A stretch of 64,000 nt of DNA, taken from Ptiloglossa arizonensis. Its lineage: Eukaryota > Arthropoda > Insecta > Hymenoptera > Colletidae. This document shows, in pieces, positions 34,489 through 48,000 of this stretch. The notes below the pieces were generated by a model, which saw nothing but the letters and a program-made list of their open reading frames with translations, was not told where the DNA came from and did no database searches. Every line of letters starts with the position of its first letter. Within the stretch, counting starts at the first letter, position 1. The stretch spans positions 1,116,001 through 1,180,000 of the forward strand of contig NW_027478489.1 in NCBI RefSeq assembly GCF_051014685.1, written 5' to 3'. The position numbers and the translations under genes are program-made.

Positions 34489-37400
34489 TAGAACGGCCTA
34501 GGGGAGAAGTACGCATACCGTTGTAATCGGGCGAGTTTCTACTTTCAGATGCAACAGAAATTATGCGGATTGGTCAATCCGTTCGAGAGATATGGCATTT
34601 TTGAGGTAAGAAACGCTTGAGAAACTCAAAATTTTCGCAGTTCTGATGCTCGAAACGAATAACTGGAACGGCCTAGGGGAAAACTACAGATACCGTTGTA
34701 ATCGGGCGAGTTTCTACTTTCAGATGCAACAGAAATTTTGTGGATTGGTCAATCCGTTCGCGAGATGTGGCTATTTGGAGGTAAGAAACGCTTGAGAAAC
34801 TCAAAATTTTCGCAGTTCTGATGCTCGAAACGAATAACAAGAACGGCCTAGGGGAAAAGTACGCACACCGATGTAATAGGGCGTCTTTCTACTTTCAGAT
34901 GCAACAGAAATTTTGCGGATTGGTCGATCCGTTCGCGAGATATGGCAGTTTGGACGTAAGAAACGCTTGAGAAACTCAAAATTTTCGCAGTTCTGATTCT
35001 CGAAACGAATAACTGGAACGGTCTAGGGGAAAACTACACATACCGTTGTAATCGGGCGAGTTTCTACTTTCAGATGCAACAGAAATTTTGCGGATTGGTC
35101 AATCCGTTCGCGAGATATGGCAGTTTGGAGGTAAGAAACGCTTGAGAAACTCAAAATTTTCGCAGTTCTGATGCTCGACACGAATAACTAGAACGGACTA
35201 GGGGCAAAGTGCGCATACCGTTGTAATCGGGCGAGTTTCTACTTTCAGATGCAACAGAAATTTTGCGGATTGGTCGATCCGTTCGCGAGATGTGGCAGTT
35301 TGGAAGTAAGAAACGCTTGAGAAACACAAAATTTTCGCAGTTCTGATGCTCGAAACGAATAACTGGAACGGCCTAGGGGAAAACTACACATACCGTTGTA
35401 ATCGGGCGAGTTTCTACTTTCAGATGCAATAGAAATTTTGTGGATTGGTCAATCCGTTCGCGAGATGTGGCTGTTTGGAGGTAAGAAACGCTTGAGAAAC
35501 TCAACATTTTCGCAGTTCTGATGCTCGAAACGAATAACTAGAACGGCCAAGGGGAAAACTACACGTACCGTTGTAATCGGGCGCGTTTCTACTTTCAGAT
35601 GCAACAGAAATTTTGCGGATTGGTCAATCCGTTCGCGAGATATGGCAGTTTGGAGGTAAGAAACGCTTGAGGAACTCAAAATTTTCGTAGTTCTGCTTCT
35701 CGTAACGAATAACTAGTAACGCCTAGGGGAAAACTACACCTACCGTTGTAATCGGGCGAGTTTCTACTTTCAGACGCAACAGAAATTTTGCGGATTGATC
35801 AATCCGTTCGCGAGATATGGCAGTTTGGAGATAAGAAACGCTTGAGAAACTCAAAATTTTCGCAGTTCTGATGCTCGAAACGAATGACTAGAACGGCCTA
35901 TGGGAGAAGTACGCATACCGTTGTAATCGGGCGAGTTTCTACTTTCAGATGCAACAGAAATTATGCGGATTGGTCAATCCGTTCGAGAGATATGGCAGTT
36001 TGGAGGTAAGAAACGCTTGAGAAACTCAAAATTTTCGCAGTTCTGATGCTCGAAACGAATAACTGGAACGGCCTAGGGGAAAACTACACATACCATTGTA
36101 ATCGGGCGAGTTTCTACTTTCAGATGCAACAGAAATTTTGTGGATTGGTCAATCCGTTCGCGAGATGTGGCTGCTTGGATGTAAGAAACGCTTGAGAAAC
36201 TCAACATTTTCGCAGTTCTGATGCTCGAAACGAATAACAAGAACGGCCTAGGGGAAAAGTACGCATACCGATGTAATAGGGCGTGTTTCTACTTTCAGAT
36301 GCAACAGAAATTTTGCGGATTGGTCGATCCGTTCGCGAGATATGGCAGTTTGGACGTAAGAAACGCTTGAGAAACTCAAAATTTTCGCAGTTCTGATGCT
36401 CGAAACGAATGACTAGAACGGCCTAGGGGAGAAGGACGCATACCGTTGTAATCGGGCGAGTTTCTACTTTCAGATGCAACAGAAATTTTGCGGATTGGTC
36501 AATCCGTTCGCGAGATATGGCAGTTTGGAGGTAAGAAACGCTTGAGGAACTCAAAATTTTCGCAGTTCTGATGCTCGAAACGAATGACTAGAACGGCCTA
36601 GGGGAGAAGTACGCATACCGTTGTAATCGGGCAAGTTTCTACTTTCAGATGCAAGAGAAATTATGCGGATTGGTCAATCCGTTCGAGAGATATGGCAGTT
36701 TGGAGGTAAGAAACGCTTGAGAAACTCAAAATTTTCGCAGTTCTGATGCTCGAAATGAATAACTGGAACGGCCTAGGGGAAAACTACACCTACCGATGTA
36801 ATAGGGCGTGTTTCTACTTTCAGATGCAACAGAAATTTTGCGGATTGGTCGATCCGTTCGCGAGATATGGCAGTTTGGACGTAAGAAACGCTTGAGAAAC
36901 TCAAAATTTTCGCAGTTCTGATGCTCGAAACGAATAACTAGAACGGCCTAGGGGAAAACTACACGTACCGTTGTAATCGGGCGAGTTTCTACTTTCAGAT
37001 GCAACAGAAATTTTGCGGATTGATTAATCCGTTCGCGAGATATGGCAGTTTGGAGATAAGAAACGCTTGAGAAACTCAAAATTTTCGCAGATCTGATGCT
37101 CGAAACGAATGACTAGAACGGCCTAGGGGAGAAGTACGCATACCGTTGTAATCGGACGAGTTTCTATTTTCAGATGCAACAGAAATAATGCGGATTGGTC
37201 AATCCGTTCGCGAGATATGGCCGTTTGGATTTAAGAAACGCTTGAGAAACTCAAAATTTTCGCAATTCTGATGCTCGAAACGAATAACTAGAACGGCCTT
37301 GGGGAAAAGTGCGCATACCGTTGTAATCGGGCGAGTTTCTACTTTCAGATGCAGCAGAAATTTTGCGGATCGATCAATCCGTTCGCGAGATATGGCAGTT

Positions 37401-38110
37401 TGGAGGTAAGAAACGCTTGAGAAACTCAAAATTTTCGCAGTTCTGATGCTCGAAACGAATAACTAGAACCGCCTAGGGGAAAAGCGCGCATACCGTTGTA
37501 ATCGGGCGAGTTTCTACTTTCAGATGCAACAGAAATTTTGCGGATTGATCAATCCGTTCGCGAGATATGGCAGTTTGGAGACAAGAAAAGCTTGAGAAAC
37601 TCAAAATTATCGCAGTTCTGATGCTCGAAACGAATTACTAGAACGGCCTAGGGGAGTAGTACGCCTACCGTTGTAATCGGGCGAGTTTCTACTTTCAGAT
37701 GCAATAGAAATTATGCGGATTGCTCATCCGTTCGAGAGATATGGCAGTTTGGAGGTAAGAAACGCTTGAGAAACTCAAAATTTCCGCAGTTCTGATTCTC
37801 GAAACGAATAACTGGAACGGCCTAGGGGAAACTACATATACCGTTGTAATCGGGCGAGTTTCTACTTTCAGATGCAACAGAAATTTTGTTGGTTGGTCAA
37901 TCGTTCGCGAGATGTGGCTGTTTGGAGGTAAGAAACGCTTGAGAAACTCAAAATTTTCGCAGTTCTGATGCTCGAAACGAATAACAAGAACGGCCTAGGG
38001 GAAAAGTACGCATACCGATGTAATAGGGCGTGTTTCTACTTTCAGATGCAACAGAAATTTTGCGGATTGGTCGATCCGTTCGCGAGATATGGCAGTTTGG
38101 AGGTAAGAAA
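34489..38110. repeat. I-J-K-L module plus the first copy of the long M-P module
   Basis: After I-J-K-L (34489-35188) come monomers with GGACTAGGGGCAAAG (35189), CAGATGCAATAG/TTTTGTGG (35364), GGCCAAGGGG/GGGCGCGTTTC (35539), TAGTAACGCC/CAGACGCAACAG (35714), A (35889), ACCATTGTAATC/GGCTGCTTGGATG (36064), K' (36239) and a series with GGGCAAGTTTC, GAAATGAATAAC, GATTAATCC, AAATAATGCGG and GGCCTTGGGG. The same order recurs from 50746 and, in part, from about 43665 and 56865. At 37639 the GGGGAGTAGTACGC unit begins, which carries three one-base deletions by 37986. Confidence 0.83.
37690..37940. repeat. Deletion-barcoded monomer pair (representative of seven copies)
   Basis: Three one-base losses occur together: GATTGCTCATCCG for GATTGGTCAATCCG, GGGGAAACTACATATACCG for GGGGAAAACTACACATACCG, and GGTCAATCGTTCG for GGTCAATCCGTTCG. 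CAAAATTTCCGCAG and CTGATTCTCG are also shared. Copies lie near 37.70, 38.92, 41.72, 44.52, 45.91, 53.96 and 55.18 kb. The 44.5-kb copy has one further loss, in TTTTATTGGTTGTCAATCG. A set of co-inherited indels cannot arise repeatedly, so all seven descend from one ancestor. Two further monomers near 46.97 and 47.15 kb carry only the third deletion. Confidence 0.88.
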
Positions 38111-40640
38111 CGCTTGAGAAACTCAAAATTTTCGCAGTTCTGATGCTCGAAACGAATAACTAGAACGGCCTAGGCGAAAACTACACATACCGTTGTAATC
38201 GGGCGAGTTTCTACCTTCAGATGCAACAGAAATTTTGCGGATTGGTCAATCCGTTCGCGAGATATGGCAGTTTGGAGGTAAGAAACGCTTGAGAAACTGA
38301 AAATTTTCGCAGTTCTGATGCTCGACACGAATAACTAGAACGGACTAGGGGCAAAGTGCGCTTACCGTTGTAATCGGGCGAGTTTCTACTTTCAGATGCA
38401 ACAGAAATCATGCGGATTGGTCAATCCGTTAGCGAGATATGGCCGATTGGATGTAAGAAACGCTTGAGAAACTCAAAATTTTCGCAGTTCTGGTGCTCGA
38501 AACGAATAACTAGAACGGCCTAGAGGAATAGTGCGCACACCGTTGTAATCGGGCGAGTTTCTACTTTCAGATGCAACAGAAATTTTGCGGATTGGTGCAT
38601 CCGTTCGCGAGATATGGCAGTTTGGATGTAAGAAACGCTTGGGAAACTCAAAATTTTCGCAGTTCTGATGCTCGAAACGAATAACTAGAACGGCCTAGGG
38701 GAAAACAACACGTACCGTTGTAATCGGGCGAGTTTCTCCTTTCAGATGCAACAGAAATTTTGCGGATTGGTCAATCCGTTCGCGAGATATGGCAGTTTGG
38801 ATGTAAGAAACGCTTGAGAAACTCAAAATTTTCGGAGTTCTGATGCTCGACACGAATAACTAGAACGGCCTAGGGGCAAAGTGCGCATACCGTTGTAATC
38901 GGGCGAGTTCCTACTTTCAGATGCAACAGAAATTATGCGGATTGCTCATCCGTTCGAGAGATATGGCAGTTTGGAGGTAAGAAACGCTTGAGAAACTCAA
39001 AATTTCCGCAGTTCTGATTCTCGAAACGAATAACTGGAAGGGCCTAGGGGAAACTACATATACCGTTGTAATCGGGCGAGTTTCTACTTTCAGATGCAAC
39101 AGAAATTTTGTTGGTTGGTCAATCGTTCGCGAGATGTGGCTGTTTGGAGGTAAGAAACGCTTGAGAAACTCAAAATTTTCGCAGTTCTGAAGCTCGACAC
39201 GAATAACTAGAACGGCCTAGGGGAAAAGTGCGCATACCGTTGTAATCGGGCGAGTTTCTACTTTCAGATGCAACAGAAATTTTGCGGATTGGTCGATCCG
39301 TTCGCGAGATGTGGCAGTTTGGAAGTAAGAAACGCTTGAGAAACTCAAAATTTTGGCCGTTCTGATGCTCAAAACGAATAACTAGAACCGCATAGGGGAA
39401 AAGTACGCATACCGATGTAATCGGGCGAGTTTCTACTTTCAGATGCAGCAGAAATTTTGCGGATTGGTCAATCCGTTCGCGAGATATGGCAGTTTGGAGG
39501 TAAGAAACGCTTGAGAAACTCAACATTTTCGCAGTTCTGATGCTCGAAACGAATAACTAGAACGGCCTAGGGGAAAACTACACGTACCGTTGTAATCGGG
39601 CGAGTTTCTCCTTTCAGATGCAACAGAAATTTTGCGGATTGGTCAATCCGTTCGCGAGATATGGCAGTTTGGAGGTAAGAAACGCTTGAGAAACTCAAAA
39701 TTTTCGGTGTTCTGATGCTCGACACGAATAACTAGAACGGCCTAGGGGCAAAGTGCGCATACCGTTGTAATCGGGCGAGTTTCTGCTTTCAGATGCAACA
39801 GAAATTTTGCGGATTGGTCGATCCGTTCGCGAGATGTGGCAGTTTGGAAGTAAGAAACGCTTGAGAAACACAAAATTTTCGCAGTTCTGATGCTCGAAAC
39901 GAATAACTGGAACGGCCTAGGGGAAAACTACACATACCGTTGTAATCGGGCGAGTTTCTACTTTCAGATGCAACAGAAATTTTGTGGATTGGTCAATCCG
40001 TTCGCGAGATGTGGCTGTTTGGAGGCAAGAAACGCTTGAGAAACTCAACATTTTCGCAGTTCTGATGCTCGAAACGAATAACTAGATCGGCCTAGGGAAA
40101 AACTACACGTACCGTTGTAATCGGGCGAGTTTCTACTTTCAGATGCAACAGAAATTTTGCGGATTGGTCAATCCGTTCGCGAGATATGGCAGTTTGGAGA
40201 TAAGAAACGCTTGAGAAACTCAAAATTTTCGCAGTTCTGATGCTCGAAACGAATGACTAGAACGGCCTATGGGAGAAGTACGCATACCGTTGTAATCGGG
40301 CGAGTTTCTACTTTCAGATGCAACAGAAATTATGCGGATTGGTCAATCCGTTCGAGAGATATGGCAGTTTGGAGGTAAGAAACGCTTGAGAAACTCAAAA
40401 TTTTCGCAGTTCTGATGCTCGAAACGAATAACTGGAACGGCCTAGGGGAAAACTACACATACCGTTGTAATCGGGCGAGTTTCTACTTTCAGATGCAACA
40501 GAAATTTTGTGGATTGGTCAATCCGTTCGCGAGATGTGGCTGTTTGGAGGTAAGAAACGGTTGAGAAACTCAATATTTTCGCAGTTCTGATGCTCGAAAC
40601 GAATGACTAGAACGGCCTAGGGGAGAAGGACGCATACCGA
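38110..40640. repeat. First copy of a 2797-bp-period tandem duplication
   Basis: This stretch matches about 40907-43437 with constant spacing of 2797 bp (16 monomers minus three deleted bases). Shared rare markers are GAAACTGAAAATTTTCG, GTGCGCTTACCG, AATCATGCGG, CCGTTAGCGAG, GGCCTAGAGGAATAG, GGTGCATCCG, CTTGGGAAAC, GAAAACAACACG, CTGGAAGGGCC and TTCGGTGTTC. One difference I noticed is CAGATGCAGCAG near 39444 versus CAGATGCAACAG near 42241. Confidence 0.87.
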
Positions 40641-40782
40641 TGTAATAGGGCGTGTTTCTACTTTCAGATGCAACAGAAATTTTGCGGATTGGTCGATCCG
40701 TTCGCGAGATATGGCAGTTTGGAGGTAAGAAACGCTTGAGAAACTCAAAATTTTCGCAGTTCTGATGCTCGAAACGAATAAC
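40608..40782. repeat. Chimeric monomer at the 2797-bp duplication junction
   Basis: It begins as a C monomer (TAGAACGGCC, GGGGAGAAGGACGC) and continues as a K monomer (ACCGATGTAATAGGGCGTG, then GGTCGATCC with GATATGG). The parents share ACGCATACCG, so the exchange lies at about 40628-40639. One period later (43405) the C monomer is intact, with CCGTTGTAATC and TTTCGATTTTC. This monomer closes copy 1 and leads back through the TAGAACCGCATAGG monomer (40783) to the GGCGAAAAC monomer (40958) that starts copy 2. Confidence 0.78.
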
Positions 40783-40906
40783 TAGAACCGCATAGGGGAA
40801 AAGTACGCATACCGATGTAATCGGGCGAGTTTCTACTTTCAGATGCAACAGAAATTTTGCGGATTGGTCGATCCGTTCGCGAGATGTGGCAGTTTGGAAT
40901 TAAGAA

Positions 40907-43437
40907 ACGCTTGAGAAACTCAAAATTTTCGCAGTTCTGATGCTCGAAACGAATAACTAGAACGGCCTAGGCGAAAACTACACATACCGTTGTAATCGGG
41001 CGAGTTTCTACCTTCAGATGCAACAGAAATTTTGCGGATTGGTCAATCCGTTCGCGAGATATGGCAGTTTGGAGGTAAGAAACGCTTGAGAAACTGAAAA
41101 TTTTCGCAGTTCTGATGCTCGACACGAATAACTAGAACGGACTAGGGGCAAAGTGCGCTTACCGTTGTAATCGGGCGAGTTTCTACTTTCAGATGCAACA
41201 GAAATCATGCGGATTGGTCAATCCGTTAGCGAGATATGGCCGATTGGATGTAAGAAACGCTTGAGAAACTCAAAATTTTCGCAGTTCTGGTGCTCGAAAC
41301 GAATAACTAGAACGGCCTAGAGGAATAGTGCGCACACCGTTGTAATCGGGCGAGTTTCTACTTTCAGATGCAACAGAAATTTTGCGGATTGGTGCATCCG
41401 TTCGCGAGATATGGCAGTTTGGATGTAAGAAACGCTTGGGAAACTCAAAATTTTCGCAGTTCTGATGCTCGAAACGAATAACTAGAACGGCCTAGGGGAA
41501 AACAACACGTACCGTTGTAATCGGGCGAGTTTCTCCTTTCAGATGCAACAGAAATTTTGCGGATTGGTCAATCCGTTCGCGAGATATGGCAGTTTGGATG
41601 TAAGAAACGCTTGAGAAACTCAAAATTTTCGGAGTTCTGATGCTCGACACGAATAACTAGAACGGCCTAGGGGCAAAGTGCGCATACCGTTGTAATCGGG
41701 CGAGTTCCTACTTTCAGATGCAACAGAAATTATGCGGATTGCTCATCCGTTCGAGAGATATGGCAGTTTGGAGGTAAGAAACGCTTGAGAAACTCAAAAT
41801 TTCCGCAGTTCTGATTCTCGAAACGAATAACTGGAAGGGCCTAGGGGAAACTACATATACCGTTGTAATCGGGCGAGTTTCTACTTTCAGATGCAACAGA
41901 AATTTTGTTGGTTGGTCAATCGTTCGCGAGATGTGGCTGTTTGGAGGTAAGAAACGCTTGAGAAACTCAAAATTTTCGCAGTTCTGAAGCTCGACACGAA
42001 TAACTAGAACGGCCTAGGGGAAAAGTGCGCATACCGTTGTAATCGGGCGAGTTTCTACTTTCAGATGCAACAGAAATTTTGCGGATTGGTCGATCCGTTC
42101 GCGAGATGTGGCAGTTTGGAAGTAAGAAACGCTTGAGAAACTCAAAATTTTGGCCGTTCTGATGCTCAAAACGAATAACTAGAACCGCATAGGGGAAAAG
42201 TACGCATACCGATGTAATCGGGCGAGTTTCTACTTTCAGATGCAACAGAAATTTTGCGGATTGGTCAATCCGTTCGCGAGATATGGCAGTTTGGAGGTAA
42301 GAAACGCTTGAGAAACTCAACATTTTCGCAGTTCTGATGCTCGAAACGAATAACTAGAACGGCCTAGGGGAAAACTACACGTACCGTTGTAATCGGGCGA
42401 GTTTCTCCTTTCAGATGCAACAGAAATTTTGCGGATTGGTCAATCCGTTCGCGAGATATGGCAGTTTGGAGGTAAGAAACGCTTGAGAAACTCAAAATTT
42501 TCGGTGTTCTGATGCTCGACACGAATAACTAGAACGGCCTAGGGGCAAAGTGCGCATACCGTTGTAATCGGGCGAGTTTCTGCTTTCAGATGCAACAGAA
42601 ATTTTGCGGATTGGTCGATCCGTTCGCGAGATGTGGCAGTTTGGAAGTAAGAAACGCTTGAGAAACACAAAATTTTCGCAGTTCTGATGCTCGAAACGAA
42701 TAACTGGAACGGCCTAGGGGAAAACTACACATACCGTTGTAATCGGGCGAGTTTCTACTTTCAGATGCAACAGAAATTTTGTGGATTGGTCAATCCGTTC
42801 GCGAGATGTGGCTGTTTGGAGGCAAGAAACGCTTGAGAAACTCAACATTTTCGCAGTTCTGATGCTCGAAACGAATAACTAGATCGGCCTAGGGAAAAAC
42901 TACACGTACCGTTGTAATCGGGCGAGTTTCTACTTTCAGATGCAACAGAAATTTTGCGGATTGGTCAATCCGTTCGCGAGATATGGCAGTTTGGAGATAA
43001 GAAACGCTTGAGAAACTCAAAATTTTCGCAGTTCTGATGCTCGAAACGAATGACTAGAACGGCCTATGGGAGAAGTACGCATACCGTTGTAATCGGGCGA
43101 GTTTCTACTTTCAGATGCAACAGAAATTATGCGGATTGGTCAATCCGTTCGAGAGATATGGCAGTTTGGAGGTAAGAAACGCTTGAGAAACTCAAAATTT
43201 TCGCAGTTCTGATGCTCGAAACGAATAACTGGAACGGCCTAGGGGAAAACTACACATACCGTTGTAATCGGGCGAGTTTCTACTTTCAGATGCAACAGAA
43301 ATTTTGTGGATTGGTCAATCCGTTCGCGAGATGTGGCTGTTTGGAGGTAAGAAACGGTTGAGAAACTCAATATTTTCGCAGTTCTGATGCTCGAAACGAA
43401 TGACTAGAACGGCCTAGGGGAGAAGGACGCATACCGT
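40907..43437. repeat. Second copy of the 2797-bp-period duplication
   Basis: It carries every rare marker listed for 38110-40640 in the same order, including all three one-base deletions near 41737, 41848 and 41905. Past 43437 it continues into TTTCGATTTTC (a normal C monomer) where the first copy switches to a K type. Confidence 0.87.
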
Positions 43438-46150
43438 TGTAATCGGGCGAGTTTCGATTTTCAGATGCAACAGAAATTTTGCGGATTGATCAATCCGTTC
43501 GCGAGATATGTCAGTTTGGAGATAAGAAACGCTTGAGAAACTCAACATTTTCGCAGTTCTGATGCTCGAAACGAATAACTAGAACGGCCTAGGGGAAAAC
43601 TACACGTACCGTTGTAATCGGGCGAGTTTCTCCTTTCAGATGCAACAGAAATTTTGCGGATTGGTCGATCCGTTCGCGAGATGTGGCAGTTTGGAAGTAA
43701 GAAACGCTTGAGAAACACAAAATTTTCGCAGTTCTGATGCTCGAAACGAATAACTGGAACGGCCTAGGGGAAAACTACACATACCGTTGTAATCGGGCGA
43801 GTTTCTACTTTCAGATGCAATAGAAATTTTGTGGATTGGTCAATCCGTTCGCGAGATGTGGCTGTTTGGAGGTAAGAAACGCTTGAGAAACTCAACATTT
43901 TCGCAGTTCTGATGCTCGAAACGAATAACTAGAACGGCCAAGGGGAAAACTACACGTACCGTTGTAATCGGGCGCGTTTCTACTTTCAGATGCAACAGAA
44001 ATTTTGCGGATTGGTCAATCCGTTCGCGAGATATGGCAGTTTGGAGGTAAGAAACGCTTGAGGAACTCAAAATTTTCGTAGTTCTGCTTCTCGTAACGAA
44101 TAACTAGTACCGCCTAGGGGAAAACTACACCTACCGTTGTAATCGGGCGAGTTTCTACTTTCAGACGCAACAGAAATTTTGCGGATTGATCAATCCGTTC
44201 GCGAGATATGGCAGTTTGGAGATAAGAAACGCTTGAGAAACTCAAAATTTTCGCAGTTCTGATGCTCGAAACGAATGACTAGAACGGCCTATGGGAGAAG
44301 TACGCATACCGTTGTAATCGGGCGAGTTTCTACTTTCAGATGCAACAGAAATTTTGCGGATTGGTCAATCCGTTCGCGAGATATGGCAGTTTGGAGATAA
44401 GAAACGCTTGAGAAACTCAAAATTTTCGCAGTTCTGATGCTCGAAACGAATGACTAGAACGGCCTAGGGGAGTAGTACGCATACCGTTGTAATCGGGCGA
44501 GTTTCTACTTTCAGATGCAATAGAAATTATGCGGATTGCTCATCCGTTCGAGAGATATGGCAGTTTGGAGGTAAGAAACGCTTGAGAAACTCAAAATTTC
44601 CGCAGTTCTGATTCTCGAAACGAATAACTGGAACGGCCTAGGGGAAACTACATATACCGTTGTAATCGGGCGAGTTTCTACTTTCAGATGCAACAGAAAT
44701 TTTATTGGTTGTCAATCGTTCGCGAGATGTGGCTGTTTGGAGGTAAGAAACGCTTGAGAAACTCAAAATTTTCGCAGTTCTGATGCTCGAAACGAATAAC
44801 AAGAACGGCCTAGGGGAAAAGTACGCATACCGATGTAATAGGGCGTGTTTCTACTTTCAGATGCAACAGAAATTTTGCGGATTGGTCGATCCGTTCGCGA
44901 GATATGGCAGTTTGGAGGTAAGAAACGCTTGAGAAACTCAAAATTTTCGCAGTTCTGATGCTCGAAACGAATAACTAGAACCGCATAGGGGAAAAGTACG
45001 CATACCGATGTAATCGGGCGAGTTTCTACTTTCAGATGCAACAGAAATTTTGCGGATTGGTCGATCCGTTCGCGAGATGTGGCAGTTTGGAATTAAGAAA
45101 CGCTTGAGAAACTCAAAATTTTCGCAGTTCTGATGCTCGAAACGAATAACTAGAACGGCCTAGGCGAAAACTACACATACCGTTGTAATCGGGCGAGTTT
45201 CTACCTTCAGATGCAACAGAAATTTTGCGGATTGGTCAATCCGTTCGCGAGATATGGCAGTTTGGAGGTAAGAAACGCTTGAGAAACTGAAAATTTTCGC
45301 AGTTCTGATGCTCGACACGAATAACTAGAACGGACTAGGGGCAAAGTGCGCTTACCGTTGTAATCGGGCGAGTTTCTACTTTCAGATGCAACAGAAATCA
45401 TGCGGATTGGTCAATCCGTTAGCGAGATATGGCCGATTGGATGTAAGAAACGCTTGAGAAACTCAAAATTTTCGCAGTTCTGGTGCTCGAAACGAATAAC
45501 TAGAACGGCCTAGAGGAATAGTGCGCACACCGTTGTAATCGGGCGAGTTTCTACTTTCAGATGCAACAGAAATTTTGCGGATTGGTGCATCCGTTCGCGA
45601 GATATGGCAGTTTGGATGTAAGAAACGCTTGGGAAACTCAAAATTTTCGCAGTTCTGATGCTCGAAACGAATAACTAGAACGGCCTAGGGGAAAACTACA
45701 CGTACCGTTGTAATCGGGCGAGTTTCTCCTTTCAGATGCAACAGAAATTTTGCGGATTGGTCAATCCGTTCGCGAGATATGGCAGTTTGGAGGTAAGAAA
45801 CGCTTGAGAAACTCAAAATTTTCGGAGTTCTGATGCTCGACACGAATAACTAGAACGGCCTAGGGGCAAAGTGCGCATACCGTTGTAATCGGGCGAGTTC
45901 CTACTTTCAGATGCAACAGAAATTATGCGGATTGCTCATCCGTTCGAGAGATATGGCAGTTTGGAGGTAAGAAACGCTTGAGAAACTCAAAATTTCCGCA
46001 GTTCTGATTCTCGAAACGAATAACTGGAACGGCCTAGGGGAAACTACATATACCGTTGTAATCGGGCGAGTTTCTACTTTCAGATGCAACAGAAATTTTG
46101 TTGGTTGGTCAATCGTTCGCGAGATGTGGCTGTTTGGAGGTAAGAAACGC
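43437..46150. repeat. Mosaic: partial M-P module and two barcoded units
   Basis: C and D monomers (to about 43640) join directly to the GGTCGATCC/GAAACACAAAA monomer and then to CAATAG/TTTTGTGG (near 43820), GGCCAAGGGG/GGGCGCG (near 43940) and TAGTACCGCC/CAGACGCAACAG (near 44105), a short copy of the 35189-35888 module. An A-like start (44280, GGCCTATGGGAG) lacks the expected AATTATGCGG. From 44455 (GGGGAGTAG) the order follows 37639-39208 with one additional monomer, TAGAACCGCATAGG at 44976. A second barcoded pair lies near 45.9-46.1 kb. Confidence 0.8.
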
Positions 46151-48000
46151 TTGAGAAACTCAACATTTTCGCAGTTCTGATGCTCGAAACGAATAACTAG
46201 ATCGGCCTAGGGGAAAACTACACATACCGTTGTAATCGGGCGAGTTTCTACTTTCAGATGCAACAGAAATTTTGTGGATTGGTCAATCCGTTCGCGAGAT
46301 GTGGCTGTTTGGAGGTAAGAAACGGTTGAGAAACTCAATATTTTCGCAGTTCTGATGCTCGAAACGAATGACTAGAACGGCCTAGGGGAGAAGGACGCAT
46401 ACCGTTGTAATCGGGCGAGTTTCGATTTTCAGATGCAACAGAAATTATGCGGATTGGTCAATCCGTTCGAGAGATATGGCAGTTTGGAGGTAAGAAACGC
46501 TTGAGAAACTCAAAATTTTCGCAGTTCTGATGCTCGAAACGAATAACTGGAACGGCCTAGGGGAAAACTACACATACCGTTGTAATCGGGCGAGTTTCTA
46601 CTTTCAGATGCAACAGAAATTTTGTGGATTGGTCAATCCGTTCGCGAGATGTGGCTGTTTGGAGGTAAGAAACGGTTGAGAAACTCAATATTTTCGCAGT
46701 TCTGATGCTCGAAACGAATGACTAGAACGGCCTAGGGGAGAAGGACGCATACCGTTGTAATCGGGCGAGTTTCGATTTTCAGATGCAACAGAAATTTTGC
46801 GGATTGGTCGATCCGTTCGCGAGATGTGGCAGTTTGGAAGTAAGAAACGCTTGAGAAACACAAAATTTTCGCAGTTCTGATGCTCGAAACGAATAACTGG
46901 AACGGCCTAGGGGAAAACTACACATACCGTTGTAATCGGGCGAGTTTCTACTTTCAGATGCAACAGAAATTTTGTTGGTTGGTCAATCGTTCGCGAGATG
47001 TGGCTGTTTGGAGGTAAGAAACGCTTGAGAAACTCAACATTTTCGCAGTTCTGATGCTCGAAACGAATAACTAGATCGGCCTAGGGGAAAACTACACATA
47101 CCGTTGTAATCGGGCGAGTTTCTACTTTCAGATGCAACAGAAATTTTGTTGGTTGGTCAATCGTTCGCGAGATGTGGCTGTTTGGAGGTAAGAAACGCTT
47201 GAGAAACTCAACATTTTCGCAGTTCTGATGCTCGAAACGAATAACTAGATCGGCCTAGGGGAAAACTACACATACCGTTGTAATCGGGCGAGTTTCTACT
47301 TTCAGATGCAACAGAAATTTTGTGGATTGGTCAATCCGTTCGCGAGATGTGGCTGTTTGGAGGTAAGAAACGGTTGAGAAACTCAATATTTTCGCAGTTC
47401 TGATGCTCGAAACGAATGACTAGAACGGCCTAGGGGAGAAGGACGCATACCGTTGTAATCGGGCGAGTTTCGATTTTCAGATGCAACAGAAATTATGCGG
47501 ATTGGTCAATCCGTTCGAGAGATATGGCAGTTTGGAGGTAAGAAACGCTTGAGAAACTCAAAATTTTCGCAGTTCTGATGCTCGAAACGAATAACTGGAA
47601 CGGCCTAGGGGAAAACTACACATACCGTTGTAATCGGGCGAGTTTCTACTTTCAGATGCAACAGAAATTTTGTGGATTGGTCAATCCGTTCGCGAGATGT
47701 GGCTGTTTGGAGGTAAGAAACGGTTGAGAAACTCAATATTTTCGCAGTTCTGATGCTCGAAACGAATGACTAGAACGGCCTAGGGGAGAAGGACGCATAC
47801 CGTTGTAATCGGGCGAGTTTCGATTTTCAGATGCAACAGAAATTTTGCGGATTGGTCGATCCGTTCGCGAGATGTGGCAGTTTGGAAGTAAGAAACGCTT
47901 GAGAAACACAAAATTTTCGCAGTTCTGATGCTCGAAACGAATAACTGGAACGGCCTAGGGGAAAACTACACATACCGTTGTAATCGGGCGAGTTTCTACT
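46150..48000. repeat. Tandem duplication with 1048-bp period
   Basis: TAGATCGGCC with GGGGAAAACTAC starts monomers at 46198 and 47246. Each is followed by C-type (GAAGGACGC) start plus AATTATGCGG end, a TGGAACGG/TTTTGTGG/AAACGGTTG monomer, a second C-type start plus GGTCGATCC/GAAACACAAAA end, and a TGGAACGG monomer. Monomers near 46898 and 47072 carry TTTTGTTGG and the one-base loss in GGTCAATCGTTCG, which makes the period 6 x 175 - 2. In the second copy the last monomer (from about 47946) is TTTTGTGG with GGAGGCAAG, so identity stops near 48000. Confidence 0.83.

Noticed and set aside
37690..37940. One-base deletions as plain sequencing errors.
   Set aside because: The same three deletions, with linked substitutions, occur together at seven separate loci, which random errors would not produce. 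Read-level checking is still worthwhile.
39170..39526. Minus-strand open frames up to 118 codons (also 41967-42323, 56827-57183, 22025-22378, 59802-60155) and many of 60-92 codons.
   Set aside because: All are translations of the satellite itself. Because 175 is one more than a multiple of three, a frame shifts at each monomer. Two of the three minus-strand frames are often stop-free but the third is not, which caps length near two monomers. The same peptide recurs everywhere with no start context, codon bias or domain.
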